From Ceratothoa steindachneri (Eukaryota > Arthropoda > Malacostraca > Isopoda > Cymothoidae): DNA of 64,000 nucleotides. The position numbers and the translations under genes were made by a program. The stretch lies in contig OZ018333.1 of the NCBI GenBank assembly GCA_963969495.1, forward strand, positions 16,215,937 to 16,279,936. Reading direction: 5' to 3'. How positions within the stretch are numbered: the first letter of the stretch is position 1; each line of letters opens with the position of its first letter. This document shows positions 19,683 to 32,413 of the stretch, in pieces. The notes under the pieces are model-generated. The model ran no database searches. It saw nothing but the letters and a program-made list of their open reading frames with translations, and was not told the origin of the DNA.

Positions 19683-22600
19683 TCGCAACAAAATTAGTTA
19701 GTTACAACATTTACTCAATGTATGTAATTAAAGCCAACCATACCATTACAATCAAAAACCCTTTCTATCCTCTGAGAAAGATGCAAAAAAACCTTATAAG
19801 CAAGCAAGAATTATCTTCAAAATAATTCACACACATGGACCTTAGCAAGGGGCAATTAAGTAAGGAATAAATGAGTCAGTCTGTTTTAAAAACAAATATC
19901 TGAATAATCATCATTAACTCACCTTTTTATTATCCAATATTTGATCCAAAAATAAATGTTCATTAGTTATGTTTATATCCATATTTAATTCCAAATTTTT
20001 ATGTGGCTATCCTTTATAGTCTTAAAAGGTTTCTTTTGGATAAATGTCTTTCATATATCACAGTCTTTTGCCTTGCAATATATTATTTTGACAGCTTCTT
20101 TTTAAAACAATTTTTTATCTGTACAAATAACCCTAAGGATCAAGATGAAAATTTGAGTCAGATACAACTTTCAGTTACCCTATCTGATAAACTTTTAAAA
20201 TGATGGAAGTTTAATACTGATTACTAGTTTTTACAAGAGTCCTCCAAACATCGTTACTGGTGAGCAAATTCCAAACCTATTACCAAATAATTATATCACT
20301 AAAAACTTAAAGATTTTAAAATTTAAAGCGCAAAAGCCATGGGGTGAGATCATGCAGAAAATAATGAGAGATCTGTAAAGTGGTGAAGATAGATAAAGAT
20401 AATAGAATTGTAGTTCCTCTGTTGGGATTGAGGCTGAGAGGGAACACAGCTATTCAAACTGCGAACAAGGAGAAATCCAGAAAAATGCTCTGGGCAGTAA
20501 AGTATTGATCAAGAGAAAATAAAACTTTATTTCTTTTCTCACAATTTTTATTCTTATGAATGGTAACTACAGCAAAAATAAATAGATCCGATATTTTCAC
20601 AATCAAATGTGATCTGTATTTCTTGTTATGAAATTACATTTCTTAATTGATAAGGGACCACCCCTATCAGTACACACTACTATCTCACAGTGAAGATGAC
20701 AAAAAAAACTTCGAAATGACTGGCTAATGACATTCATCCAAACCAAATGCTAAACTAATGAATCAAACTCAAATAAGAGCCGAATTAAGTGCAAGCTGGT
20801 TCTAAGAATAACTCTAAATTGTTACCAGAGCCAAAAACCCTCACGCAAAACATTCCAAAATCTAATTATCTGGAAGTAAAAAAACTCTGGATCTAGGCAG
20901 GGTGAAAGATTTATGGACAAATAAGTTGAGAGAATGCCCATGGGTTACTTTTCATAGATCACAGGTGAATAGGCCAGAGAGAAAAGGATGCAGACCATAT
21001 ATTATCTTCTAGACCATAATCAAATCAGTCAACCATCTTAATCCACCTTCTCTGCACCCTTTACAACATCCTAGTATCACCAAGAAAGCCTGCATTCCAT
21101 ACTAATGATGTAAGCTAAACATGTGTAGTGAAAACTTCTCCCATAAAATTAGGGAACTTTTCAAATACAAAGTCAGAATCTCTAGAAGACACTTCTCTTT
21201 GATGATGGTGAAAATACAAGAATGACAACCGAAACAATCAAATCTCTATATGAATCAAGTAGTAGCACTATCCATCTTTTGCCCTGGATGGATTGCCAGC
21301 CAGATAATGAAACAACTTAAAGATCACTGGTGAGTACTAGGGCATCTGGAGGCACTACTCATTTAGGGAAAAAGTGTCAGAAAGTATGTTTTTTATAACA
21401 ACCATCAATCAAGTAGGAATTTTCAATACCCAGATATGATGGGGCAACCCATTCTACAACAGGGAATGAGGATACTTCTTATTGGCAAGATATTTTGAAA
21501 CTGTGTTGTGCTGTGAAGAAGGGATAGGAAAGAGTAGCTTTGTGTTAAGTTGTAGAATATCTACCAAATCTCACAGACCAGACTTCTATATGCAGTGACC
21601 TTTGTGTCTGCTCTCCCTGTGATTGAACCAAGCACTTCACAGTTAAAAGACCAACAGTGGATCCATTCAACTAATAGTGAGAGCTCTTCTATGAGAATCA
21701 CAATTTACTATAGAAGAATATGGGTTGTATAAAAGTATAAGGTTTAATAAATTGACCACAATTACTAACAAGAGGAAAGTAATGGGGAGTGTGGGGAAGG
21801 GTTATAGAGGCGTAAAATACATAATAACTATATTGTTTCTACTTTGCAGATTATCCCCTATCATGGGGTTTCTGGAATCTACCCCCCACAATATTCAAGG
21901 ATATACTGTATATCCTTTTGGGGTACTAATTTGAAAATGGGTTTAATCAAGTCATTGTCCATGATTTTTTTTTAATGATTTGCACTTGCTCAAGTGAGTT
22001 ATGGTAATTTCAAATTTGAGGTTATTTACACCTGGTTTTGGCAAAGAATGAAAGTTGATGGCATTGTTTTAGATTTTTCTTTATCAACTACAACTGCTTT
22101 GTGTATTTCTTTAGTTAAATATAAAACCATTTCAGTGACTTTTATAGTTCACAGTTGTCAAATTGAGATTTACTTTCTTGAGAAACAGTTTCATCTAAAT
22201 CATCCCATTTTAGTTGCTGGGTATGGATTATTGCCAGATGTTGAAGTAGCACCTTGTCTAAAGATAGTGAACAACTGCATAGCAGGTTTTTTTGACTAAA
22301 TTTACCTTGATATTTTTTAATAGCAAGATCTAGACTATGTGCCCAAACACGTAAATTGTGTATATTAAAATATATATTCTTTTTAGAATTGAATTTTCTC
22401 TCCCAGTTTTTTTTTAGCATACTTGTTCTTTTACAATAATAGTCTTTTTACAGCACCACTGGTGTCTTCAGGCTCATATTTTCCTTCTATTGTTGTTAGG
22501 TCAGACTGAGTTGAAGCTGGGGAAGCAATAACAGTAAAAAATTAAAAATAAACAAAAAATCTTGATGAAAGAAAGGTAATTTAAGTTGAATTTGAACAAT

Positions 22601-22770
22601 CATGTTACTAGATATAATTTAGTGATTTTAAAAATGGGTCCTAAATTTACAGGATCCATAAGATGTAGAAAATTTTCAATCCATGATGTAATCAATAGAC
22701 AATTTTCCATCAGATTCAGAGCTATGAAAGCACCTTAACTTCACTTTTTGCTTTTAGTACAAGTACATTT

Positions 22771-22809
<39 letters not shown>

Positions 22810-23149
22810 AATAATACTAAACAAAAATATTAACTTAAAACAAGTAAAATTATTTAAAAAAAAAAAGTAACAGCAAATTTCACGTCATCCATGTATGAAA
22901 GTAAAATTCTGCAACTTTCAACCAAAATTGGGTAAAGTTGGTTAGAAATACAAAACTAACTCAAAATTAAAATAAATTGAGTAAATTTGATAGGAAAAAA
23001 GTAAAAATAATACAAGATGGTCAAAAAAGTACCATCATGAATGTTTTGAAATATTCTTTGAAAGGTAAAGTATGGTAAATAATAACACAAGTAAAACAAA
23101 GGAGTTAAAAAGAAAATTTACTTTCTGCAGTGCATGCAAGATAAAATTT
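19683..23149. other. AT-rich intergenic sequence with unclassified old repeats
   Basis: About 3.5 kb with no gene recognised. 21840-21915 resembles the right end of a pogo/Tigger-type MITE (CCCCCCACAATATTCAAGGA followed by TATACTGTA, ending in TACTGTA), but no left end was found. The minus strand at 22440-22520 has a short protein-like stretch (VIASPASTQSDLTTIEGKYE) without a recognisable family. A (TA)n run lies at 22777-22806. Confidence 0.45.
22777..22806. repeat. (TA)n microsatellite
   Basis: About 30 bp of uninterrupted TA dinucleotides followed by an A-rich stretch. Confidence 0.95.
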
Positions 23150-24478
23150 AAGGAGGCAGTGCTTCTAAGATTCCAGGTATCTGGAATGGTGCATCACTCC
23201 ACTGTGACTTTACAAGAAACCCTATGAGGGTAAATATGTGGGTGCCAGGTAGGGTTTCAGTGAAACAAGGAAACAGTGTGCTAGTCAACCACCTCTAGGC
23301 AAGCCATGGATGGTGACAGAAATATTCTATCTTAATCTTGGCCAATGAAAACCAAAACTTGTGCAGTTTGGGATGGAGTTGGCATCTGGACTGCACCAAA
23401 AGAGATTGAAAGGTCATTCATCTATGTAGTGTAGCGAGGACATCTTCCAGCAGCAGCAACATGATACTGTTGATGCTCAAAGCAAAGAATGTAACACTGA
23501 GTACACTTCACTGTTCATCAAATTCTTCCTTCCTTATTGGGCAAATCACTTAGCATAAACCTCTTGTTGAAGGGATCTCTGCCTCTAGAGGTAAAGTCCA
23601 ATTTTTGACCATCAGCAACATCACAACGTGGATTAAATGCTGGAAGGGATGCATAATTGCAAAAGAATGTAGAGAAAGGGGGTGTGTGTGTGCAAGAACT
23701 TGCCCTCTAAAGACTTTTGACTCATGTCACACTTCTGTATGAATGGTTTTCCTGTTAAGTGAAGACACATGCCTGCTAACAAAACAGCTGGTATGTTTCA
23801 AGACATACTGGAACCTAGCCCTTGGCAGATAGAATTCCCAACAGTAAAATTGTTCAGGCGGAGCTTGCAGTAGATGTATGTAGGTTTATGCCTTCTGTCT
23901 GAGGGCCACCTCAAAAACCAAGGAAGCTGATGCTGTGTAATCTAGCCAGATATTCTATGAATATTAGATAGCCCTACAGCAATGATGTGCCAGGGCAGTA
24001 ACAACAGTCTAATCAACTAACCCCATTGACTGGGATAGAGAAAAGTTATTTGCTTAAATGCAGATAACTTCAGCTGCTCTAAGAACCACTCATGTTTCTC
24101 TGGCAACATTTCCCACCCAGAATCAGACTATGCATCAAAGAACAAAGGGACAGATCAAAGCAGTTGGTGGTTCTCAGGTAGAGATGCATAAACATCCATA
24201 TTTAGGAAACTTATCTCCAGCCTGTCGATCAGGTCGGCAAAGACCCGACCCCTGGGACTAATCTTGTAGTTGCCACAAAGGTGTCTATCTTTCAGATTCT
24301 CATGTTGCAGTGAAGTAGGCTAATGGAGGAATGTATGCAGAAATAGAGCAAGATACTCGTAGTTACTAGACAGGTGTAGCTATACTGCTAATGCCATTGC
24401 CTAAAAGATATTTACATCACAAAACACTAATAACCATGGAAGGTGGGCAGATGCTATCATGCCCAGCTAATGGGGAAT
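23150..24478 (-). mobile_element. Old family-A LINE copy, 3' portion (left of nested insertion)
   Basis: Strongly diverged but collinear with the intact family-A LINE. 23200-23500 matches RT coding (the equivalent of 57700-58080), and a later part (about 23530-23960) the N-terminal RT region. 24200-24478 matches the endonuclease region down to the ORF2 start (equivalent of about 59520-59920). Many substitutions and several deletions mark it as much older than the nested copy. The element resumes at 29766. The 3' UTR and RNase H region are absent on the left. Confidence 0.75.
24468..24478 (+). repeat. Target-site duplication, left copy (TAATGGGGAAT)
   Basis: Identical to 29755-29765. Flanks the poly(T) end of the nested LINE. 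The target belongs to the older family-A copy (equivalent to CTAACGGGGAACGG near 59907). Confidence 0.9.
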
Positions 24479-27400
24479 GATTTTTTTTTTTTTTTTAAAG
24501 AGCTCATCTGGCGACTGCCTACTTGGGCATTAGTCAGTGTACTCAACATTGGCTAAAATTAAGCATCTTTAAAAAAGGATGCTAAAAAACAAAAAAAACA
24601 TCAATAAAATAAAACAAAGAAAAAGGTAATAAGCAGGAAGCAAGCTCCGGCGTGGGGGGGAGGTCTGCCTACCCTCTGGTGCAGGAACATGCGACCTACT
24701 AAAATAAGAAAAAACAAAAAAAAACTATTTAAATAAAGGGAACAAGGCCGGCCTCATCCAAAAAGTCTAAAAATCCACAGGTTGGTGTGTACGAATCAGT
24801 GCTGAGTACAAGGGACAGGCAATAGCAACCCTGCCCATCCCGGTACCGGGACAGGTAACGTGCGTGGAGATTGCCCAGAATGGGACATTCAACAAGAATG
24901 TGCCAAAAAGTCTGGGGAACAATGCAGTCTTCACAGTAGGGCGCAGACCATCGCTCCATCAACTGGCGGTGCGTCCTGCGAGTGTGTCCAATTCAGAGAC
25001 GACAGAAAGCAACCTGAAGCCTTCGCCGAATTGGGGAGTATGTACATTGGACCAGCGAAACGCTGGTCCGGTCGCAGAGTCCTCGCGGACTCTTTGGCGC
25101 CCTCATTCCCTGCTATACCTATCTCTTGAAGGAGTTTCCTGGCCCTAAAAAAAAAAGGTCTTAGGGTATGACTGGCGTCTCTCGGCGGCATAAGCACCGT
25201 CGAAATCAGCTGCGGACGCAGTAAGGGCTGTTGGCGATTGAGGGAGGCGCCGGGCTCGAGCGTACAGGCGAATATTGCACTATACACGGCGTAGACAGAG
25301 TGGCATCTCCGCAGAATCGACTAGTAGGCTCTCAATGGAAGAAGTGTGGAAAGCACCGGTCGCAAGGCGAAGACGGTGTGGTGGATCTAGTCCACCTTCT
25401 GCAATACATGCTCGGCTGCGGATGCATAAAACTCGCACCCGTAGTCAAGCTTCGAACGAACAAAGAATCGATAAAAAAGCAAGGCAATAACCCTATCAGC
25501 GCTCCAAACACTGAACGTCACGGAACGCAGAATATCCATGGCGCGAGTACAAGAGACCCTAAGGCTGCGAATATGAGCCTCAAAGGTAAGGCGTGGGTCA
25601 AATACAAGACCAAGGAAACGGTTCGATTCAACCACTTCCAGGGGTACCCCATTAAGAAACAAGTTTGGGGCAGGGTGGAGCTGTGGATGGCGGCAGAAGT
25701 GCACCACCTTAGTCTTGGCCAAAGAAAACCGAAACCTGTGCGCTTCGGCTTTACGAAAGACGCGGTTCGATGCCTGTTCGAGTCGACGCTCCTGAGTTGG
25801 CCTTTGGGCCATGCCAAAAGAAATCGAAAGGTCGTCCACGTAGAGCGTAGCGAGAACATCTTCCGGCAGCACTGATGTGATGCTCAGGGCAAAAAGTGTG
25901 ACACTGAGGACACTTCCCTGCGGGACCCCCTCTTTCTGCTCTATTGGGTTTGGAGAGGGATCCCCCCACATGTACGCGGAATCGACGTGCTTGCAAAAAT
26001 TAAGATATAAAAAATTGGAGGGGTCCCCTCACCCCAGTCGTGTGGAGAGTCTCCCTGATACTGTATCGCCATGCGGTATCATAGGCCTTCTCTAGATCGA
26101 AAAGCCCCTATGAAGGAAGGCCTCGCAGACGGCATTTTCCAGTCGGAGCAGAGCATCTGACGTGGAGTGGAACTTGCGGAAGCCGCACTGTGCAGAAGAC
26201 AGATGGCCTCCGGTGTCCAGAAAAAAGCCTAATCTAACATTTACCAATTTCTCCATCAACTTGCACACGGTAGAGGTTAGAGAGATTGGGCCGAAACCGG
26301 CTGGAGTGGTGATGTCAACCCGGTTTGCGAAAGGCGAGCACAGTAGCGATTCGCCAGGAATCTGGGAGGAGACCCTCCGCCCAGATCCTGTTGAATAAAT
26401 CTAACAAAAAGGCCTTAACTCGCTCACCCAGTTGTCGAAGCATGGCGTACGGGAAATCGTCCGGACCATGGGCGGTGTCCGCGCACGAAGCGAGAGCGGA
26501 ACGCAACTCACTCACAGTAAACTTGTCGTTGAAGGGTTCTCCGCCTCTGGAGGTAAAGTCCAGCCGGCGGCCTTCCGCGACATCACGACGTGCATTGAAT
26601 GCTGGCGGAGCAGCATCCCGGCTAGAGGATGTGGAGAAAGCGGTCGCGAAGGATTCCGCCACGGACGCGGGGTCCGAGATTGCGGTCCCATTCTCCAAGA
26701 GAACGGGAGGAGGGTCCTGCGAGAACTTGCCCGGAATCCTTTTGACTCGCTTCCACACCTCAGCTAAAGGGGTCTTCCCGTTAAGTGAAGACACGTATGC
26801 CCGCCAACAAGAGCGGCGGGCGTGCTTCGAAATATACCGGAACCTAGCCCTAGCCCGACGAAATTCAGCGACAGTGAAATCGTTCGGGCGGCGCTTATAG
26901 CGCATGTAGGCATAACGCTTCTGTTTGAGGGCCGTCTCACACTCGGCCGACCACCATGGGAGTGGTCGGCGTGCAAAACGGCCAGACGTTCTGGGAATAG
27001 TAGTCAGGCCCGCGGCGATGAGGTTGCCAGAGAACTCAACGGCCCGCTTTTCAAGGATCCACCGTCTCCGAGCCACCCACCCCACGGCGTGGGCCGGGTG
27101 GGCGAAGGAGCCGAAGCTCCTTTCTTGCTGCCCTCATTTCAGGGCGCAGCTTTAGGAACCACGAAAGATGGCCTGCCGGCCAACTTCAGGGGTGTTGCTT
27201 CCTGTGTGTCTAATGCCTCGGTGTAGGCGCTTGGCCGTTTCGTCTTGCGTGAAACGGTCACGCTGGGGGAAGGGAAGGAGCCCTGGTTTTAGCTGGGACT
27301 GAGTGTGAACCCTTTGTGCCGCCAGGTTTACCAGGGGAGCGCCCGGGTTTAGTAGAACCCGCAGAAGGACTTCGAATAGGCGCGGAAACAACCGTGCTCA

Positions 27401-29754
27401 TTGGTATGAATGGGCCAGAAGCAGTGGGCGTCTTTCTAAGCATTGAGGCGTAAGAAATCCCAGGCAGAGACGGGCGCGACAGGACCAAGTCCTTAGCCTC
27501 GCGGAATGAGAGACGATCTTGGGCCTGAACGGTCAGAATTTCTTTCTCAAGGAGATATGCACCACATTGCTTCGAATAAGCGGAGTGCGGCTCTCAGCAA
27601 TTGACACACTTGGCCACAAACGATTTGGACTTATCGTGTGCGGCCTTGGACCAGTTTACACAGACTACGGATAACCCTGACTTTGCACAGTTACATGAGG
27701 GATTCGTATGGCCGAAGCGGTGACAATAATAGCACCTCACCTCCGCGGCATTGGCACGAAGGCCTTCATGCGGTAGTGGTACAAACCGGCACGCACCGAC
27801 TCAGGGAGCTTGTGACCCTTCGAACGTGACGAAGAATGTAGGGGTGGGTCTCGAGGTCCCTCCCTGTTTTCTCATCACATGCTCGACCTTGACCACCCCA
27901 TGGTCAGCCAGTTCTAGGGTGATGTCCTCTATGGAGTATTCCACTAGTTCCCTCGCATAAATTACTCCTTTCACGAAGTTCATGGTAGAGTGCGGCGTTA
28001 CACTCACAGGTGTGCCATCAAGTGTCCGAAGAACACTTATCTTGGTCGACTCGCAGGGATCCGCCACATTTGCCAGAAGGCTCCGGTCCGAGAAACGGGT
28101 CACCTTCGGCTCTCTACCAAACACACTAGCTAAAGCTCTCCTCAGATGGATCATGTTGCCCTTAGCCAACATGGTACCATCAGTGGAGTGAATAACGAGG
28201 AGGCGTTTGAAGCCAGCGGTCTTGAAAACGCCGGTAATCTCTGAATAAGGGGCCCCAATGTAATCGAGGCTCTGCTCTGTGCATTAGCACTTTTGGTCTT
28301 AGTCAGGGGCTCCGCACCCGAAGGGATAGAGGGGCCAGATGTGCCGATCTTGGCTTGGTCGCTTACCGAAGTGGCAGCAGAACTATCCGTCCCCACAGCA
28401 CCCGCGGATCGAGAGGAGCCCCGAGTCTTTTTACTGTTTTTTATTTATTTTTAGGAGAGGAGGACGTGGAATGGACCCGCTTCTTCCCTCTGCCAACAGA
28501 AGCCAGGCGAGATGGAGAAGGTTCTGGCAGTCGCAGGGGCACCGGTCAGAAGAGATCCCTCCCCTCCTTGTACTGCCTTGGAAACACTAGCCATTTGAGG
28601 AGGACTTTGCATAGGGGCAGACTCGGGTTCAGTGCTTGGCGCCGAGCCCGGATTTGCTCCCATGGAAGGCTCTACTGTCTAAGGCTGGGTTGCCTGAAGG
28701 ACCATGTCTATCTCAGGGATGGCTTCAAGTTGGCCACTCCCCCCCCAGAACATCACAGGTTCCATTGGCAGCGCTGTCACATGTCGAGTCTGGGGAGGCA
28801 CAGGCTTTGACCCCGGCAAGGTTCAATATTCTCGGCAGTAGGTCTTTTGAGGGAAGCGACCGATGGGTCCTGGCTTCCCTCTCCCCCCTAAGGAGGTTTT
28901 CCCTACCGAGCCATTTCAATGGGGAGCGGTCGGCTATTGGCTGCCTGCTGGCTTTCTTGGCAGTCCCCTTGGAAAGTAAAGGAGGAACTGCCGCTGGGAA
29001 GAGGGAGGTGCCCGAAAGCACCTCCAGACAATGGGTCGGGGGAGTCCCCTACACCCGTAGGTGAAGGAGAGGATTAAGCTTCTTCTCCGGTTAGAAAGAT
29101 TTCGAGGGTCCCCTGCGAGAGCAACAGGGAGGGGACCTCCATTTTTTCTGTGGAGCTGCCCAAGGGTAGCTCCGACGATGGAAAATGGGAAATTGAGGGG
29201 AGATTTTTTGGTATCATCATTGGGCATGGTGACCCTATTTTTTTACGGGAAGCAATTGCTCATCACCCCTCATAGTAGCCTGCCCTGCAAGGGGTGCATA
29301 CAGGGCTGGCAGAAGCAGGTGCCGCCATTCAAGGCTACCCCTCCCGCCTGGTCGCCTGGCAATCCCCCAGCATGTTGGCTCCACCTTGGACACAGCATAA
29401 AATGTATAGTGTTTGAAAATAGAAAGGCAAAGGAGGTCAGGAAGATGTGGGTGGGGATAAAGCAGGTTATTTAAAAACCAACCATCCCAAAATGGAGCTC
29501 AGGGTGAGGGATCATTGTCCTCTCCCCCTCAGCCCCGATCCGGGATAGTTGGCTGAGAAGAAGGTCCGCATTTACCCTGTCAAATTAGAGGCTGACCAGA
29601 GAAAGTTGTGGGAGAGGTTGTATGAGAAGAAAGGAAACAGGGGGGAAAAACAAGTGTGTGAAGGAAGGAGAAGAGGCTAAGCTGGGGTCGGACGGGGTGC
29701 TGAGTCCCGTCAGCACGGCGGCCAGGATGGCAAATCGCCACGCCCCTTATGGGG
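24479..29754 (-). mobile_element. Family-A LINE inserted into an older copy; internally deleted
   Basis: Both termini are present: a poly(T) run (24481-24496, the minus-strand poly(A) tail) followed by GAGCTCATCTGGCGACTGCC, and the conserved 5' end (CCCCTTATGGGGTAATG). An 11-bp duplication flanks it. Length is 5.28 kb against 6.96 kb for the intact copy because of internal deletions. One near 25015-25130 removes most of the RNase H region. One near 27035 joins sequence just 5' of the RT (VEFSGNLI) to ORF1, removing the endonuclease domain and about 1 kb. ORF1 pieces run 29227 to about 27060 and keep the CCHC region (about 27560-27800). RT pieces (25971-25387) keep [16 protein letters not shown] and LYVDDLSISF. 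Multiple frameshifts. It could not encode a functional endonuclease. Confidence 0.88.
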
Positions 29755-29765
29755 TAATGGGGAAT
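29755..29765 (+). repeat. Target-site duplication, right copy (TAATGGGGAAT)
   Basis: Partner of 24468-24478, directly after the element's 5' terminus. Confidence 0.9.
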
Positions 29766-30830
29766 TAAAAATGAGACTCTGTAGCAACTCACACTTGGGA
29801 TGGAGTTCAAAGAATTCCATTAGAGGAATCTGCCTTCTTAGCCTAGCAGAGGTGATGCAGGGGCCATCTTGATGATAAAGACCTTTATAGGAATGGTCAT
29901 AAGCAGAACTCAGGTAGAAGGGTTGGGGGTGGGGGCTGTTGCGCGTACAAGACACAGAATGCACTTTTTACCTCCGGGGACTTATTGGGAGATGCAAATG
30001 CACATATTTTCTACCCTCTGCCTAGAAACCATTGGTGGGTATTGGAGGTGGGGGCTCATTTTTGGAGGCTCCTGCAACTCTGAGTTGCCTAGTTTAGCCT
30101 TTTGTGTGGCTGTGGTGACCAAAGCTCTCCCTGTACTCTCCTTCTGTTGGACAACTATGAGTCCCTGAATGCAGTCTCATGACCTCCTTTGGGGGAAGTG
30201 TTGCTTCCTGTGAGTCTAATAGCTAAGTGGAGGTATGCAGGGGGAATGGAAGGAGCCCTGGTTTTAGCTGAGGATGGTTTTGAACCCTGTGTTGATAGCT
30301 CTAGCAGAGGGGTAAAACCAGCAAGAGCGTTCTGAATAGTCACAGAAGCAGCCATGCTCATAGGCCTGGGTTGGCCACAATACCTTTTTAAGAATTGGGG
30401 CAAAGGATGTCCCAGGTAGCACTGGACATGACAGGACCAAGTCCTTAGTGTAGCAAAATGAATTAGTTAGTGGCCTGAACAACAAAGACCGCATTTTCAT
30501 GAGATATGGACCACATTGCCTTGAAGAAAACTGGTTAAACCTCTACTGCAATGGCATGAATACCCTAAAACCTTAGCAAGAGTACCGGCACACACCAAAG
30601 TGGGGATCCTTTGACATGTGAACATGAGGAAGAGTGTAGGAATGGGTCTTAAGGCATCTTCCCACCTTGTTTTCTCATCCCACGTTCAAACTTAACTGCT
30701 CCTTGGCCAGCAAGCTGTTAGGTGATTACTTCTAATGAGTAGTCCTCTTGTTCCCTCAAATAAGCTAACCCCTACCTTCGCCACAGAGAGATTGAGTGTC
30801 AGAAGAGCACGAATCATGAAATGATGTGAC
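29766..30830 (-). mobile_element. Old family-A LINE copy, 5' portion (right of nested insertion)
   Basis: Continuation of the copy at 23150-24478. 29770-29930 matches the ORF2/ORF1 overlap (CCATTAGAGGAATCTGCC and ACCTTTATAGGAATGGTCAT on +, equivalent to 59960-60060). 30160-30500 matches the middle of ORF1. 30530-30830 matches the region encoding the CCHC knuckles and upstream (to about 61200). Heavily substituted, no long ORF. The 5' end is lost. Confidence 0.75.
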
Positions 30831-30989
30831 ATTAAGAGGAATAGTTTTAGTAGGAGTAATATTAAAAACATAGTCATAGCTAGAATATACCTCAGTGACT
30901 TTAGTTGGGTCTAGTTTGGACTATTATTAGCTCTATATATTTGTTTACTTTTATCAAAATTAACACTACATATGGGTTTATAATATGCT

Positions 30990-31690
30990 ATTTCTGATTA
31001 CAAACAGACAAAGTAGTACCTTTAAATGAGCACTTCTGCTTCCAATGCAATTTACCACAGCCACAACAAGGTGTCTTAGGTTTTAATTTAGCATCTGCCA
31101 CCCCAGCTTTAGGCTGAGAAGGCTTTTGTTTGAAAGTAGGGCTCTGTTCCTGCACCTTCTGTCTCATAGCTTGTGCATCTCTGAAAACTGCTTCTCTAGC
31201 AATAGCTATTTCTACAGCTCTAATGAAAGTAAAATCTGATTGTGCCATCGAATGTACTGCATATATTAATTAGATGGGCGCATCACAAATCTGTCTATTA
31301 GCATATCTGTTAACTTGTCACCAAACTGTCATGTGTGAGCTAGTGCTTTAATTCCAGCAACAAAATTAGCAATAGTTACTCCAGATTTTTGATTCCTAGA
31401 ATAGAACTTAAATCTTTTAAATATCAGAATTACCTTGGGTTTGTAATGTTCCTTCAATACCTTAATAATAGCAGGATATTTACAAGTCTATGGCTCTTTT
31501 GGAGATAACAGACCCTTAGAAAAGGTAAAAACTTTTGGCCCCCAGCAAACTACGAAAAACTGGTACCTTTTTCCCCTAAGGGATAGAGTTAGCTAGGAAT
31601 TAGAGTTCAACTCTACTAATATAGAACTCAAAATCTTTGACTCCAGCATCGAAACTATCAAAAGAACCTATGAGACAATTACAAAAAAAT
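30990..31690 (-). pseudogene. Gypsy-type gag remnant
   Basis: The best open part (31248-30988) reads AQSDFTFIRAVEIAIAREAV, then RDAQAM, a Lys/Pro/Gln linker and one zinc-knuckle-like CCGCGKLHWKQKC. This is the usual C-terminal capsid and nucleocapsid order of Ty3/Gypsy gag in arthropods. Upstream frames (31690-31300) carry FDSFDAGVKDFELYISRVEL, then PVFRSLLGAKSFYL and YCKYPAII-like scraps. No protease or pol follows on this strand. It is not obviously the same family as the element at 34048-42842. Confidence 0.65.
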
Positions 31691-31988
31691 AACCTACCAA
31701 CAATAGACAGTGCACAAATCTTAAATCCTCATCACCAAAGTATTATATATATTATCAAATAGTTATATTGTGAACAACAATCAACAAAACACCATAGATT
31801 ATATATCATGATAAAGGTGTTAGTAAATAGAGTATAATATATCATTTATGTTATGATAGGACAAGTAGGGTAGAGTTGTGCCTAAAGTTTTGTTCAAGTA
31901 GGTTGTTATTAATTTTCTTAGAGTGGGAGAAGGGCGTAGACTGAGAGGTATTTCGAAGGACCTTGAGAGGCCACCTAGTATTGAAGTA

Positions 31989-32305
31989 CAGTAAACCCTC
32001 AATATAATGAACTATATGGGGCGGGGGTCATTTGTCAAAGCCGAAAGTTTGTTAAACCCAATGGGTGTTAAAAGCAATGGAAATAACGAACCAAGTTCAT
32101 TATGCATATGTAATACGTATGTAATTACTAATAAAGTTAAGTGGACCACACAACATAGTATTGGTACGAACCTTGCACTGTAGGAGACATGTGACACACC
32201 AACACTCACTCAGGCTGGTTGTAACGCTTACCTGTTAAACCTGATGGAGTTCAGCCAGGAAATTTGGTTCGTTATATTGAGGTTCGTTATATTGAGGGTT
32301 TACTG
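31989..32305. mobile_element. Pogo/Tigger-type MITE (317 bp)
   Basis: Terminal inverted repeats of 24 bp (CAGTAAACCCTCAATATAAT at the left end, then GAAC) with one mismatch, flanked by TA on both sides. This is the expected signature of pogo/Tigger-like elements. The right end has a short repeated motif, with GGTTCGTTATATTGAG occurring twice in tandem. No coding capacity. Confidence 0.88.
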
Positions 32306-32413
32306 TACTTACAAAAAGACTATAGTTAACCACAACAATAGATCCCATTATCACAAAAGGCAATAGGAAATGACCAGAAATAGTTTTGTCTCATACGGTC
32401 TCTTGAAAGGGAC
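32306..32413. other. Spacer before the tandem duplication
   Basis: Short AT-rich interval with no recognised feature. Confidence 0.5.

Noticed and set aside
21840..21920. Near-palindrome AAGGATATACTGTATATCCT as a regulatory site
   Set aside because: It more likely reflects the TIR of an old pogo-like MITE next to a chance AT palindrome; no gene nearby to regulate.
22000..22420. Open frames on both strands as a host gene or hAT fragment
   Set aside because: No motif could be matched with confidence on either strand; AT-rich sequence gives such frames by chance.
25231..25875. Long + strand open frame (214 codons)
   Set aside because: It is the antisense of the RT region of a family-A LINE. 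The same antisense frames appear in the intact copy near 57400-57920 and 58511-59086. High GC and codon bias of the sense strand keep the antisense open.
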